A stretch of 64,000 nt of DNA from Photobacterium atrarenae (GTDB lineage: Bacteria > Pseudomonadota > Gammaproteobacteria > Enterobacterales > Vibrionaceae). The position numbers and the translations under genes are program-made. Shown here piece after piece: positions 9,102 to 18,643 of this stretch; positions within the stretch are counted from its first letter, which is position 1, and the number at the start of each line of letters is the position of its first letter. Below the pieces are notes generated by a model, which searched no databases, was not told where the DNA came from, and saw only the letters and a program-made list of their open reading frames with translations. The DNA is taken from the NCBI RefSeq assembly GCF_024380015.1, contig NZ_CP101509.1, forward strand, positions 1,488,001 to 1,552,000, given 5' to 3'.

Positions 9102-11036
9102 ATGAGCACCTTACGAATGACGACCGCCCAGGCGCTGGTGAAGTTTATGAATCAGCAATATGTCGAAGTGGACGGTGAGCAGCATCGATTGATCCACGGC
9201 GTGTTTACCATTTTCGGGCACGGGAATGTTGTTGGTTTGGGCCAGGCACTGGAGCAGGATGCCGGCGAACTGGTGGTCCATCAGGGCTGTAACGAGCAGG
9301 GCATGGCCCACATTGCGATGGGGTTTGCCAAGCAGCACAAGCGTAAGAAAATCTATGCTGTGACCTCTTCGGTTGGTCCGGGTGCGGCGAATATGGTCAC
9401 GGCTGCTGCAACTGCCACGGCAAACCGTATTCCGGTTCTGTTTCTGCCGGGAGATGTGTTCGCGACCCGCCAGCCGGATCCGGTGTTACAGCAGGTCGAG
9501 CAATATCATGACAATACGATCAGTACCAATGACTGTTTCCGTCCGGTGTCGCGTTACTGGGATCGGGTGTCCCGACCGGAGCAATTGATGTCGGCGATGA
9601 TCAATGCGATGCGGGTACTGACGGATCCGGCAGATGCCGGTGCAGTTACGGTCTGTTTGCCGCAGGATGTACAGGGAGAAGCGTACGATTTCCCTGAGTA
9701 TTTCTTCCAAAAACGGGTGCACCGGATTGAGCGCCGTCCTGCAACGGAAGCCATGATTCAGGAGGCGGTCGAACTGATCCGCCGCAAGAAGAAACCGATG
9801 CTGATTTGCGGCGGCGGGGTTCGCTACAGCGAAGCGCATGAGGCATTTCGTCAGTTTGCCGAGCAATTCAATATCCCGTTTGGCGAAACGCAGGCGGGCA
9901 AAAGTGCCATTGTCTCCGATCATGAACTGAACCTGGGCGGCGTGGGAACCACCGGTGGCCTGGCTGCCAACCTGATTGCTAAAGAGGCGGACCTGGTGAT
10001 CGGGGTCGGGACCCGCTTTACCGATTTCACCACAGCCTCGAAATCTTTGTTCCAGCACCCTGAGGTTGAATTCCTGACCCTGAACGTGGCTGAGTTCGAT
10101 GCTCATAAACTGGATGCCACCGCGGTGGTGGCCGATGCCCAAGTAGCGCTGAGTGCGATTGGGCAGCAGCTGGCCGAGGCTGGCTATCGCAGCAGTTACC
10201 GTGATGAAATTACCGACGCCAAAGCGACCTGGAACGCAGAACTGGCGCGTTTGTTTTCGGTTGAATATCAGGAAGGGTTTTCCCCTGAGATTGCAGGCCA
10301 GCTGGATGACAAACTGCCGGAATACAGCGATGCGCTGCAAACCCGCCTGACCCAGACCCGGGTGCTGGGATTGCTGGATCAACACCTTGAAGACGATGCA
10401 ATTATCGTCGGTGCGGCGGGCTCGCTGCCGGGTGATCTGCAACGGGTCTGGCAGCCGAAACAGCCGGATACCTATCACATGGAATACGGTTATTCCTGCA
10501 TGGGCTATGAAATTGCGGCATCCGTCGGGGCAAAAATTGCCCGTCCGCAGCAGCCGGTTTACGCGATGGTCGGCGATGGCTCCTACATGATGTTGCACTC
10601 GGAGCTCCAGACTGCGATCCAGGAAGGGCTGAAAATCACGGTGTTGCTGTTTGATAATGCCGGTTTCGGCTGTATCAATAATCTGCAAATGAGCCAGGGG
10701 ATGGGGAGTTTCGGTACGGAAAACCGCCATCGCGATCCGGCGACCGGCGGCATGACCGGCAACCTGGTGAAAGTCGATTTTGCCAAGAATGCCGAAAGTT
10801 ATGGCTGTAAAGGGTATACGGTTCACACTGAAGCCGAGTTGCTCGCCGCGCTGGAAGATGCCAGACAACAGCCGGTTTCAACCCTGATTGATATTAAAGT
10901 GCTACCGAAAACCATGACCCATGGCTATGAGTCCTGGTGGCGTACCGGCACCGCCCAGGTGGCCGAGAATCCGGACGTGGTTGCGGCGGCAGAATCGATT
11001 CAACAGGTGCTTGAGACCAAGGCACGGCAGTATTAA
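9102..11036 (+). CDS. iolD: 3D-(3,5/4)-trihydroxycyclohexane-1,2-dione hydrolase (ThDP-dependent)
   Basis: Opens the ring of 3D-trihydroxycyclohexane-1,2-dione to 5-deoxy-glucuronate. The 644-residue protein has the three-domain thiamine diphosphate fold: an N-terminal Pyr domain with the catalytic-type Glu ([10 protein letters not shown], about residue 65), a middle domain, and a C-terminal PP domain with the ThDP motif G-D-G-S-Y-M-M...N-N (about 490-525). Start placed at [10 protein letters not shown] behind GGAGAG; the preceding eight in-frame residues are not expected in the family. A strong terminator follows at 11091, so iolD is monocistronic. Confidence 0.94.
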   Translation: MSTLRMTTAQALVKFMNQQYVEVDGEQHRLIHGVFTIFGHGNVVGLGQALEQDAGELVVHQGCNEQGMAHIAMGFAKQHKRKKIYAVTSSVGPGAANMVTAAATATANRIPVLFLPGDVFATRQPDPVLQQVEQYHDNTISTNDCFRPVSRYWDRVSRPEQLMSAMINAMRVLTDPADAGAVTVCLPQDVQGEAYDFPEYFFQKRVHRIERRPATEAMIQEAVELIRRKKKPMLICGGGVRYSEAHEAFRQFAEQFNIPFGETQAGKSAIVSDHELNLGGVGTTGGLAANLIAKEADLVIGVGTRFTDFTTASKSLFQHPEVEFLTLNVAEFDAHKLDATAVVADAQVALSAIGQQLAEAGYRSSYRDEITDAKATWNAELARLFSVEYQEGFSPEIAGQLDDKLPEYSDALQTRLTQTRVLGLLDQHLEDDAIIVGAAGSLPGDLQRVWQPKQPDTYHMEYGYSCMGYEIAASVGAKIARPQQPVYAMVGDGSYMMLHSELQTAIQEGLKITVLLFDNAGFGCINNLQMSQGMGSFGTENRHRDPATGGMTGNLVKVDFAKNAESYGCKGYTVHTEAELLAALEDARQQPVSTLIDIKVLPKTMTHGYESWWRTGTAQVAENPDVVAAAESIQQVLETKARQY

Positions 11037-11090
11037 TACTTGCGATGGCAGTGAGGGGCGGTGAGCGCTGCTCATTTGCGTCAGGCGATC

Positions 11091-11137
11091 ACAGCCCTGT
11101 ATTCAAGCGCGTTGCTGAATACAGGGCTGTTTTTTTA
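11091..11137 (+). terminator. Rho-independent terminator of iolD
   Basis: Perfect 15-bp stem (ACAGCCCTGTATTCA and its complement), 10-nt loop, seven T residues. Confidence 0.9.
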
Positions 11138-11355
11138 GGCCGTTGTTGTCTCAGTTCGCATGGTGAAATGCACATTTCATTTTAGGCTGTTTCGATGAAC
11201 TGCCGTTTGGCTTCGACATCGGGTGGGAAGGCCGGAGCCGGGTGAACCAGGTGCCTTCCGGCCAGTGCCAGCCAAGGCCCGTAACAACGAGCGGTAGACG
11301 GAAACTTCCTGTGAGATCACATAACGAAATGCTTGTTTTTAAATTGATTGAAAAT

Positions 11356-11369
11356 AAAACAAATATTTC
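11356..11369. promoter_or_regulatory. Putative RpiR/IolR operator, iolCE promoter
   Basis: AAAACAAATATTTC followed by GTATA, nearly identical in its right half to the iolA site. It lies about 135 bp before iolC in the 366-bp stretch between the iolD terminator and iolC, where no gene is visible. Confidence 0.45.
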
Positions 11370-11503
11370 GTATAAATGATGTATCGAAACAAATGGTGCT
11401 TTGCAGTCACCCAGCGTGAAAGCAGAGGCAACCCGGTTGCTTGTGCTGGCAGGCATTCAGGACCCACACGCCGCTGGTGTAAGGCAGGAGCTGTTAAGGA
11501 GCT

Positions 11504-13420
11504 ATGGAAGTGAATACCGAAAAAAAGTTTGATGTGATTTGTATGGGCCGGATCGCGGTCGATTTATACGGTCAGCAGATTGGTGCCCGACTGGAAGATA
11601 TGGGCTCATTTAACAAATACCTGGGCGGTTCATCGGGCAATGTGGCGTTCGGCACGGCGCGCCAGGGGCTGAAATCGTCCATGCTGGCCCGGGTCGGGGA
11701 TGAGCATATGGGTCGATTCTTGCGTGAGGAGTTGGCGCGGGTCGGTTGTGACACCAGCCACCTGATCACCGATAAAGATCGTCTGACCGGCCTGGTGATC
11801 CTGGGCATCAAAGACGAAGATACGTTTCCGCTGATTTTCTATCGTGATAACTGCGCGGACATGGCAATCACCAGTGAAGATTTTACTGAAGAGTACATTG
11901 CTTCTGCACGCTGTCTGGCGATCACAGGCACCCATTTGTCCCACCCGAAAACCCGTGAAGCCGTGTTGACCGCGCTGAAATATGCCCGTCGCAATGGCGT
12001 TAAAACCGCGCTGGATATTGACTACCGCCCGGTACTCTGGGGCCTGACTTCACTTGGTGACGGCGAGACGCGTTTCATCGAATCAGAGCAAGTCACAGCA
12101 CAACTGATGGAAGTGCTCGGGCTGTTTGACCTGATTGTCGGTACCGAGGAAGAATTTCATATTGCCGGAGGCTCGACTGATACTGTCGAAGCGCTGCGTA
12201 AAGTACGCGAAGTTTCCCAGGCTGAATTTGTCTGTAAGCGCGGGCCGCTTGGCTGCTCAGTGTTCTCTGGCACGATCCCCGATACCCTGGATGAAGGGAT
12301 CACGGTTCACGGCGTGCGCGTCGATGTACTGAACGTGCTGGGGGCCGGTGATGCATTCATGTCCGGTTTGCTGCGCGGCTACCTCAACGGTGAAAGCTGG
12401 GAGCAGGCATGTGCCTACGCCAATGCCTGTGGGGCGCTGGTTGTTTCCCGTCACGGCTGTGCCCCGGCGATGCCAACCAAGATTGAACTAGATAACTACC
12501 TCGCGCGTGCTGAAGCGGTGCCGCGCCCGGATCTGGACGCTGAGCTGAATCATCTGCACCGGGTCACGACCCGCGATAAAGCGTGGGATGAACTGTGCGT
12601 GATGGCGTTTGACCACCGGATCCAGTTTGTCGATATGGCTCGTGCTGTCGGTGCCGATGTGTCCCGCATCAAACCGCTGAAACAATTGATCCTCAAAGCC
12701 AGCCAGGCCGTGGCGGAAGAAGCCGGGTTGCAAGGCAAAGCCGGCTTGCTGTGTGATAGTACATTTGGCCAGGACGTGCTCAATGAAATTACCGGCCAGG
12801 GCTGGTGGATCGGCCGACCGATTGAGCTACCGGGCTCGCGTCCGCTGGAGCTGGAGCACGGAAACATCGGCTCTCAACTGGTCGACTGGCCGCTGGAGCA
12901 CATTGTGAAATGCCTGGTGTTCTTCCACCCGGAAGATGATCACCCAACCCGATTGCGTCAGGAAAGCAAGGTTAAAGAAGTTTACGAGGCCTGTTGTAAG
13001 TCCGGCCATGAACTCTTGCTGGAAGTGATCCTGCCGGCCGACATGGAAAGAAGTGATGCGCTCTATCTTCGGGCCATGCAACGCTTCTACAACCTGGGCG
13101 TGAAACCGGACTGGTGGAAACTACCGCCGATGTCGGCACAAAGCTGGCAGCAGGTCTCCGATCTCGTCGCCGAGCGCGATTCTTTCTGTCATGGCGTGGT
13201 GCTGCTGGGGCTGGATGCGCCGCAGGAGGAGCTGAAAGCCGGGTTTGCAGCCGCTGCGGATCAGCCGCTTGTGAAAGGATTTGCAGTCGGGCGGACCCTG
13301 TTTGGTCAACCGTCCCGCGAGTGGCTGGCCGGCAGTATTGATGATGACCAACTCATCCAGCAAGTCAAAGCCAACTATCACAACCTGATCACCCTGTGGC
13401 GTCAGCGCGGCCAGGACTAA
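11504..13420 (+). CDS. iolC: Bifunctional 5-dehydro-2-deoxygluconokinase / phosphate aldolase (IolC-DUF2090 fusion)
   Basis: Two domains. Residues ~1-330 are a PfkB-family kinase (G-G-S-S-G-N-V-A near residue 42, and the anion-hole/catalytic-base signature G-A-G-D-A-F-M-S-G at about 280) that phosphorylates 2-deoxy-5-keto-gluconate. Residues ~335-638 are a DUF2090 domain, assigned in this pathway to cleavage of the product into malonate semialdehyde and dihydroxyacetone phosphate (IolJ role). The length of 638 matches the fused form common in proteobacteria, so no separate iolJ is needed. iolE follows after 28 bp with its own ribosome site, forming an iolCE operon under the operator at 11356. 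Confidence 0.93.
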   Translation: MEVNTEKKFDVICMGRIAVDLYGQQIGARLEDMGSFNKYLGGSSGNVAFGTARQGLKSSMLARVGDEHMGRFLREELARVGCDTSHLITDKDRLTGLVILGIKDEDTFPLIFYRDNCADMAITSEDFTEEYIASARCLAITGTHLSHPKTREAVLTALKYARRNGVKTALDIDYRPVLWGLTSLGDGETRFIESEQVTAQLMEVLGLFDLIVGTEEEFHIAGGSTDTVEALRKVREVSQAEFVCKRGPLGCSVFSGTIPDTLDEGITVHGVRVDVLNVLGAGDAFMSGLLRGYLNGESWEQACAYANACGALVVSRHGCAPAMPTKIELDNYLARAEAVPRPDLDAELNHLHRVTTRDKAWDELCVMAFDHRIQFVDMARAVGADVSRIKPLKQLILKASQAVAEEAGLQGKAGLLCDSTFGQDVLNEITGQGWWIGRPIELPGSRPLELEHGNIGSQLVDWPLEHIVKCLVFFHPEDDHPTRLRQESKVKEVYEACCKSGHELLLEVILPADMERSDALYLRAMQRFYNLGVKPDWWKLPPMSAQSWQQVSDLVAERDSFCHGVVLLGLDAPQEELKAGFAAAADQPLVKGFAVGRTLFGQPSREWLAGSIDDDQLIQQVKANYHNLITLWRQRGQD

Positions 13421-13448
13421 TATCAAATCGAAATAAAGGAGTTTCACC

Positions 13449-14339
13449 ATGGCTGTTCAACTTGGAATCAACCCTCTGACCTGGACCAATGATGATTTAC
13501 CGACGCTTGGCGCGGAAACGCCGCTGGAAACGTGCCTGACGGAAGGCAAGCAGGCGGGTTTTGCCGGATTTGAGCTGGGCAATAAGTTTCCGCGTGAAGC
13601 CAGCGTCCTCGGTCCAATCCTGGCCGGGCACGATCTGCAGCTGGTCTCTGGCTGGTATTCGCTGGAGCTGCTGACACGCTCTGTTGAAGAAGAAATTGAA
13701 GCCGTACAGGGTCACTTGACCTTGCTGCGTGAACTGGGTGCGACCGTGATGGTGGCTTGTGAAGTCACCGACTGTATCCACGGCGCGCAGGACACGCCGG
13801 TCCATCTGCGTCCGCAATTCCCGGCAGAGCGCTGGGAAGAGTACGGTCGCAAGCTGACTGAATTTGCCCGCTATACCCAAAGTCAGGGCGTTCAGATTGC
13901 CTATCACCATCACATGGGCACCGTGATTGAAACCGCGGCGGATGTCGACAACCTGATGCAACACACCGGGCCGGAAGTCGGTCTGCTGCTTGATACCGGC
14001 CACCTGACGTATGCCGGAGCCGATCCGGTGGCCGTCGCCAAGCGCTGGGCCGATCGGATCAATCACGTTCACTGTAAGGACATTCGTCCGGATGTGCTGG
14101 CCGATGTTAAAAACCGTAAGCTGAGTTTCCTCGATTCCGTGCTCAATGGTGTTTACACCGTTCCGGGCGATGGTTGCATCGACTACCCGGCTGTGTTTAA
14201 GGTTCTTAAAGAACACAACTATAGCGGTTGGCTGGTGGTGGAAGCCGAGCAGGATCCGGCTGTGGCAAATCCGCTGACCTACGCGACGCTGGGTTACAAC
14301 AACCTCCACCAGTTCGCCAAGGACGCCGGGCTGTTGTAA
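13449..14339 (+). CDS. iolE: Myo-inosose-2 dehydratase
   Basis: Dehydrates 2-keto-myo-inositol to 3D-trihydroxycyclohexane-1,2-dione, the IolD substrate. The 296-residue TIM-barrel (AP endonuclease 2-like) protein shows metal-binding features of the family: Y-H-H-H-M-G-T, L-L-D-T-G-H, N-H-V-H-C-K-D and a late V-V-E-A-E-Q-D. Second gene of the iolCE operon; ribosome site AAAGGAG is 7 nt before the ATG. A strong terminator follows. Confidence 0.93.
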   Translation: MAVQLGINPLTWTNDDLPTLGAETPLETCLTEGKQAGFAGFELGNKFPREASVLGPILAGHDLQLVSGWYSLELLTRSVEEEIEAVQGHLTLLRELGATVMVACEVTDCIHGAQDTPVHLRPQFPAERWEEYGRKLTEFARYTQSQGVQIAYHHHMGTVIETAADVDNLMQHTGPEVGLLLDTGHLTYAGADPVAVAKRWADRINHVHCKDIRPDVLADVKNRKLSFLDSVLNGVYTVPGDGCIDYPAVFKVLKEHNYSGWLVVEAEQDPAVANPLTYATLGYNNLHQFAKDAGLL

Positions 14340-14363
14340 GCCGGATGATCCAAAGATTGAGTT

Positions 14364-14392
14364 AAAAAAGCGCCGGATGGCGCTTTTTTTTT
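14364..14392 (+). terminator. Rho-independent terminator of iolCE
   Basis: A-tract, stem GCGCC/GGCGC with 4-nt loop, eight T residues. The poly-A side could also terminate minus-strand transcripts. Confidence 0.85.
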
Positions 14393-14421
14393 CGCTTTTC
14401 ACATCGGAAGGAAGGATAAAC

Positions 14422-15180
14422 ATGATCGTGACGGACCCCTGGTTTTATGTCACTGCGGTCCCGGCGGTGTTGATTTACGGTATCGGCAAAGGCGGGCTGG
14501 GCGGGGCGCTCGGTATTATTGCGGTGCCGCTGATGGCGCTGAGTGTATCGCCCGTTCAGGCGGCTGCGATCATGATGCCGATCCTCTGTGCGATGGATTT
14601 CTTTGCCGTTCGCCAGCATTACCGTCATGCCGACCGAGAGCAACTGAAGCTGATGTTACCGGGATCTCTGGTGGGTGTAGTGTTGGCTGGTCTGCTGATG
14701 GGCGTGGCGCCTGAATCAGTATTGAAGTTGCTGATAGGCGGCTTGTCGCTGTTTTTCTGCCTGCAATATCGGATGAGCCGGGAAGCACCCGAACCACCTG
14801 CGGGAGGAGGGTTCAGTCAGGTCAGAGCTTGGTTCTGGAGCCTGCTCAGCGGCTTTTCCAGCACCACAATCCATGCCGGTGGCGGGCCTGCCAGTATTTA
14901 TCTGCTGCCTTTAAAACTGGAGAAGGTCACCTTGATTGCCACCATGGCGGTGCTTTTTGGCCTGGTGAACCTCGCCAAGCTGGTCCCTTTTACGCTGTTG
15001 GGGAAATTCGACAGCGTGAATCTGATGACGGCGCTGGTGTTGATGCCCCTGGCTCCAATTGGGGTGAAAACCGGGGTGTGGTTGTTGCACCGGATCAGCC
15101 AGGATTGGGTTTATCGCTTGTGTTACCTGTTCTTATTTCTCTCCGGATGCAAGTTACTGGTCGATGGCTTGGCCGGATGA
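14422..15180 (+). CDS. TSUP (TauE/SafE) family permease inside the inositol cluster
   Basis: Inner-membrane protein of 252 residues with about eight hydrophobic segments and the N-terminal family motif G-x-G-K-G-G-L-G-G. TSUP members move sulfite, sulfoacetate or other organic anions, usually outward. Start set at MIVTDPWF because GGAAGGA precedes it; the upstream frame runs through the iolE terminator. It lies between the iolCE terminator and iolG, with no recognisable operator of its own. A role in exporting an acidic intermediate of inositol breakdown is possible but is inference from position only. Confidence 0.8.
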   Translation: MIVTDPWFYVTAVPAVLIYGIGKGGLGGALGIIAVPLMALSVSPVQAAAIMMPILCAMDFFAVRQHYRHADREQLKLMLPGSLVGVVLAGLLMGVAPESVLKLLIGGLSLFFCLQYRMSREAPEPPAGGGFSQVRAWFWSLLSGFSSTTIHAGGGPASIYLLPLKLEKVTLIATMAVLFGLVNLAKLVPFTLLGKFDSVNLMTALVLMPLAPIGVKTGVWLLHRISQDWVYRLCYLFLFLSGCKLLVDGLAG

Positions 15181-15292
15181 GGACGCGCCGGGCAATGTTG
15201 TCATGCTGACGGCTGTTCAGTGCCATCCAGGCTGGCAGATGAATTTGAATCAATGGAATGACGCGGCTGAAAAATAAACGGGGTTTCAATAG

Positions 15293-15382
15293 ATGAAATG
15301 GTTATTTTGTTTTGCGGGCGTTTTGTGTTCCATTGTCTTCTTGGCCGCAATGGTCATTGCGGCCAATATGCACCTGGTTTAA
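15293..15382 (+). CDS. Possible 29-residue membrane microprotein
   Basis: Begins MKWLFCFAGVLC and continues hydrophobic to ...ANMHLV, one continuous membrane helix. GGGGT lies 10-15 nt upstream as a weak ribosome site. It sits between the TSUP gene and iolG. No family recognised; could be a chance frame. Confidence 0.3.
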   Translation: MKWLFCFAGVLCSIVFLAAMVIAANMHLV

Positions 15383-15508
15383 ATGGGTGGTTTTGAAAAC
15401 GCTTTATTCATCGAGTTAAGCGAATATTTAGTGATTAAAGGTGTGAGCAGCATCCTTGTTTTTTACAGGATCACTCCCTTTCTACGGAATAATGTTACCT
15501 GGCAAGCA

Positions 15509-15551
15509 AAAATGAATGTTTCGTTTTTATTTTTGATGAAATAAAAATTTC
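15509..15551. promoter_or_regulatory. Two putative RpiR/IolR operators, iolG promoter
   Basis: AAAATGAATGTTTC (15509-15522) and GAAATAAAAATTTC (15538-15551) each fit the RAAA/GRAA-N6-TTYC pattern, 29 bp apart (nearly three helical turns), 146-189 bp before iolG. The 515-bp region between the TSUP gene and iolG holds these sites and the microprotein candidate; nothing else is evident. Confidence 0.55.
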
Positions 15552-15697
15552 CACTTGGTATATTCTTTTTATCAACTGAGTCATCACTTGCTTGCGCACT
15601 CAAGGCTTGAAGCGACCCTGAAACAGGAACCGTCAAGGCGGATACAGCAAGGATGAAACGGACGAGACAAACTGGGTTCTGTTTATAAGGAGTAGTC

Positions 15698-16684
15698 ATG
15701 TACAACATTGCACTGTTCGGCGCCGGTCGAATCGGCCAGGTTCATGCTGTCAATATTGCCGATCACAAGGAAACGCAGCTTTATTCAGTGATTGACCCGT
15801 TTTCACCCGGGACTGCAGCACTGGCCGAGAAATATGGCGCCAAGCAGCAAACGACGGAAGAAGCGCTGGCGGATCCGAATGTACACGGCGTGCTGATTGC
15901 CTCAGCAACGGATACACATGCGGAGCTGATTGAGCTGGCCGCCAAAGCCGGAAAGGCCATTTTCTGTGAAAAGCCGGTGCATTTGGATATTGAGCGGGTG
16001 CGCAGCTGCCTGGCAATCGTTCAGCAACACCAGGTGCCGTTGTTTGTCGGTTTTAACCGCCGCTACGATCCGCAGTTCCGCAAGGTGCGTGAAATGCTCA
16101 GTACCGGTAGTATCGGTAAAGCCGAGTCCTTACTGATCACCTCCCGCGATCCGTCGCCACCACCGGCAGAGTACGTCAAAGTGTCCGGCGGTATGTTCCG
16201 TGACATGACCATCCACGATTTCGATATGGCCCGCTTCATCATGGGCGAAGATCCGATCTCTGTGTATGCCCAGGGCAGCAACCTGGTGGATCCGGCCATT
16301 GGTGAGGCCGGTGATATTGATACCGCCTTTGTGGTGATGAAGTTTCCGTCCGGTGCGATGGCCACCATCTCCAACAGCCGCCGTTCCGGTTATGGCTATG
16401 ATCAGCGCATCGAGCTGCACGGGGAGAAAGGTCTGCTGACTGCGAAAAATATTCATGAGAATGCGGTAGAGCAGTGGGGAGAGGCCGGCTGCGTGGCTGC
16501 GAAACCTGAGCACTTTTTCCTTCAGCGCTACGAGGCGGCCTACAAAGCAGAATGGGCGCACTTTGTCGACGTGCTGGCTGGTCGCGCCGAGCCGGAGTGT
16601 AACGGCAACGATGGTGAACAAGCGCTGCTGCTGGCAGACAAGGCCATTGAATCCATGCTGAGCGGTAAAGAAATTAAGTTATAA
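15698..16684 (+). CDS. iolG: Myo-inositol 2-dehydrogenase
   Basis: NAD-dependent first step of the pathway, myo-inositol to 2-keto-myo-inositol. The 328-residue Gfo/Idh/MocA protein shows the Rossmann motif G-A-G-R-I-G at residues 8-13, the catalytic-type E-K-P-V at about 91, and D-M-T-I-H-D-F-D at about 168-176 containing the Asp/His pair of inositol dehydrogenases. AAGGAG precedes the start. A hairpin separates it from the downstream symporter, but read-through coupling is plausible. Confidence 0.92.
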   Translation: MYNIALFGAGRIGQVHAVNIADHKETQLYSVIDPFSPGTAALAEKYGAKQQTTEEALADPNVHGVLIASATDTHAELIELAAKAGKAIFCEKPVHLDIERVRSCLAIVQQHQVPLFVGFNRRYDPQFRKVREMLSTGSIGKAESLLITSRDPSPPPAEYVKVSGGMFRDMTIHDFDMARFIMGEDPISVYAQGSNLVDPAIGEAGDIDTAFVVMKFPSGAMATISNSRRSGYGYDQRIELHGEKGLLTAKNIHENAVEQWGEAGCVAAKPEHFFLQRYEAAYKAEWAHFVDVLAGRAEPECNGNDGEQALLLADKAIESMLSGKEIKL

Positions 16685-16692
16685 CCAGCTTC

Positions 16693-16718
16693 GCGGGCTG
16701 CACAGGCAGCCCGCACTT
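16693..16718 (+). terminator. Hairpin after iolG
   Basis: GCGGGCTGC/GCAGCCCGC with a 4-nt loop followed by ACTTTT. Short T-tract; may attenuate rather than stop transcription into the symporter gene. Confidence 0.65.
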
Positions 16719-16807
16719 TTCAATTCAGATCCAATCACACCAGTGCCAACGGACTTGCCAACGGACTTTGGCTTTGGAAAAGCGTGTTATACAAGCTTGG
16801 AGGTATC

Positions 16808-18496
16808 ATGCTTGCTTTTCTCTCGTTTATGGGATTTACCCTGTTTGTGGCAGGGTTTGCTTACTATAAAACCCGCAATGCCCATCTCACGGATTCCGCG
16901 GAAGGTTATTTTCTCGGCGGGCGATCGCTGACCGGGGTCTATATCGGCGGCTCCATGTTGCTGATGAATTTATCGACTGAACACCTGGTTGGCTTGAACG
17001 GCCTGTCTTTTCGAACCGGCTTTATCGTCATGGCCTGGGAAGTCATGGCGGCGATGACCATTGTGCTGTTTGCCATCTTCTTTTTGCCGCGCTACCTGAA
17101 GCTGGGGATCTCGACGATCCCGGAATATCTGGAGCGCCGTTTTGATAAACAAACTCTGACCATCACCTCCATCCTGTTTCTGGGCATGTATGTGATTTCG
17201 CTGTTGCCGATTGTGCTCTATACCGGTGCCATCGCGTTGGAGAGCCTGTTCCAGGTCTCGCATGTGTTTAATGTCGATAAAGACACGGCTATGTGGATCA
17301 TGGTCTGGGGTGTCGGCGGAATGGGCGCGCTGTACGCCGTCTTTGGCGGTATCAAAGCGATTGCCGTGGCGGATACCATGAACGGGGTCGGTTTGATTGT
17401 CGGCGGTTTGATGGTGACCCTGTTTGCGCTGGCTTACGTCGGCGACGGCAACGTCTGGTCCGGATTGGTTGAGGTATATCAGAGCCACCCGGAGAAGTTT
17501 AACTCTATCGGCGATCAGGACTCGCTGGTGCCGTTCTCGACCTTGTTTACCGGCCTGATCATTTCCAACATGTTTTTCTGGTGTACCAACCAGTCGATCG
17601 TGCAAAAAGCGCTGGGCGCGAAAAACCTGGCGGAAGGGCAGAAAGGGGTGTTGCTGTGCGCCTTCTTTAAACTGATGATCCCCCTGATCATCATCTTGCC
17701 GGGCATCATTGCCTTCCACGTGTTCCAGGGACAAATCGATAACCCGGATCATGCCTATCCAAACCTGGTCCAACTCGTGTTGCCGGAAGTGCTGGTGGGC
17801 TTTTTCGCCGCTGTGGTCGTTGGCGCTGTGTTCTCCACCTTCAGTGGCGGCCTGAACTCCTCGGTGACCCTGTTTACGGTCAATATCTTCAAGAAGTCGC
17901 TGAAACCGAATGCGACCGAGGCGGAAACGGTGAAACTGGGTAAATTCCTCGGTCTGGGGCTGGCGTTGGTGTCGATGATTGTCGCGCCGTTGGTGGCCAA
18001 TGCGCCGGATGGTCTGTTCTACCTGATCCAGCAATTGCAGGGGATTTTCAACTCGCCGATCCTCAGTGTGGTGCTGGTCGGGCTGCTGACCAAACGCGTT
18101 CCCGCTATCGCGGCTAAGTTGGGCTTGGTGTTCGGGATGTCCGCTTACATCCTGTTTAATTTCGTGGTGAAGATCGATATTCACTTCTTCCACCTGGTCG
18201 GCCTGCTGTTTGTGATCAACGTGCTCTTTATGCTGATTGTCGGTTACTTCTATCCGCAACAAGCTTATGAAGAAGTGTATACCGAACAGGTTGATATCAA
18301 GCCCTGGTCAATGTCGCTGCCGGTTTCTGTGTTGATCACCCTGGGCTCTGTCTCCATGTATATCTTCTTGGCCCAGAACGTACCGGGTTGGCTGATGAAT
18401 GGGTATTACATTCTGGCTTCCGTCGCCCTGGCCTATGTGTTCTGGTCGATTGGTCGTGAGCTGATGAAAAGCCCGCGGATGGTTGCCCGTACTTAA
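16808..18496 (+). CDS. Solute:sodium symporter (SSS/SLC5), probable inositol uptake
   Basis: A 562-residue inner-membrane symporter with about 14 hydrophobic segments. The start resembles E. coli YidK (early G-F-T-L, E-G-Y-F-L-G-G-R-S-L, N-L-S-T-E-H-L-V-G-L-N-G), and the sodium-symporter signature region F-S-T-F-S-G-G-L-N-S-S lies near residue 350. SLC5 homologues carry sugars or inositol with Na+, and the place directly behind iolG supports myo-inositol. Start chosen at MLAFLSFMGF because GGAGGT is at ideal distance. The window also carries an ABC importer, so uptake seems to be duplicated. The substrate is not proven. Confidence 0.85.
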   Translation: MLAFLSFMGFTLFVAGFAYYKTRNAHLTDSAEGYFLGGRSLTGVYIGGSMLLMNLSTEHLVGLNGLSFRTGFIVMAWEVMAAMTIVLFAIFFLPRYLKLGISTIPEYLERRFDKQTLTITSILFLGMYVISLLPIVLYTGAIALESLFQVSHVFNVDKDTAMWIMVWGVGGMGALYAVFGGIKAIAVADTMNGVGLIVGGLMVTLFALAYVGDGNVWSGLVEVYQSHPEKFNSIGDQDSLVPFSTLFTGLIISNMFFWCTNQSIVQKALGAKNLAEGQKGVLLCAFFKLMIPLIIILPGIIAFHVFQGQIDNPDHAYPNLVQLVLPEVLVGFFAAVVVGAVFSTFSGGLNSSVTLFTVNIFKKSLKPNATEAETVKLGKFLGLGLALVSMIVAPLVANAPDGLFYLIQQLQGIFNSPILSVVLVGLLTKRVPAIAAKLGLVFGMSAYILFNFVVKIDIHFFHLVGLLFVINVLFMLIVGYFYPQQAYEEVYTEQVDIKPWSMSLPVSVLITLGSVSMYIFLAQNVPGWLMNGYYILASVALAYVFWSIGRELMKSPRMVART

Positions 18497-18536
18497 CCAG
18501 AGTCGGCACAGCACAGGCAAAACATCATTAAAACGT

Positions 18537-18561
18537 AACCCCGGTCTGATACACCGGGGTT
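18537..18561 (+). terminator. Hairpin after the SSS gene
   Basis: Perfect stem AACCCCGGT/ACCGGGGTT with 7-nt loop; little T-tract because the palindromic repeat 18561-18626 abuts it. Confidence 0.6.
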
Positions 18562-18626
18562 ATACCCAAGTGACCTTTAATCGGTGTTTCTTCTCTTAAG
18601 ATCCGGCGCGAGGTGACTTGGGTATA
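18561..18626. repeat. 66-bp inverted repeat (TATACCCAAGTGACC family)
   Basis: TATACCCAAGTGACCT and AGGTGACTTGGGTATA flank about 34 bp and pair with a single mismatch. It ends 17 bp before the DUF294 start codon, so it lies in that gene's leader or promoter. It is probably a dispersed intergenic palindrome; only one copy is seen in this window. Confidence 0.6.
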
Positions 18627-18643
18627 CGACGTTTGGACATACT

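Noticed and set aside
9486..10868. Long minus-strand frame opposite iolD (460 codons)
   Set aside because: Shadow of a GC-rich coding sequence; no ribosome site and no family features.
15463..15699. Minus-strand frame with a signal-peptide-like start overlapping the iolG start
   Set aside because: It runs through the iolG ribosome site and both operators, has no ribosome site of its own, and its C-terminal half is low-complexity; taken as chance.
16970..18262. Long minus-strand frame opposite the SSS gene (430 codons)
   Set aside because: His/Gln/Asp-rich translation typical of the antisense of a membrane protein; no start signal; the plus-strand symporter is unmistakable.
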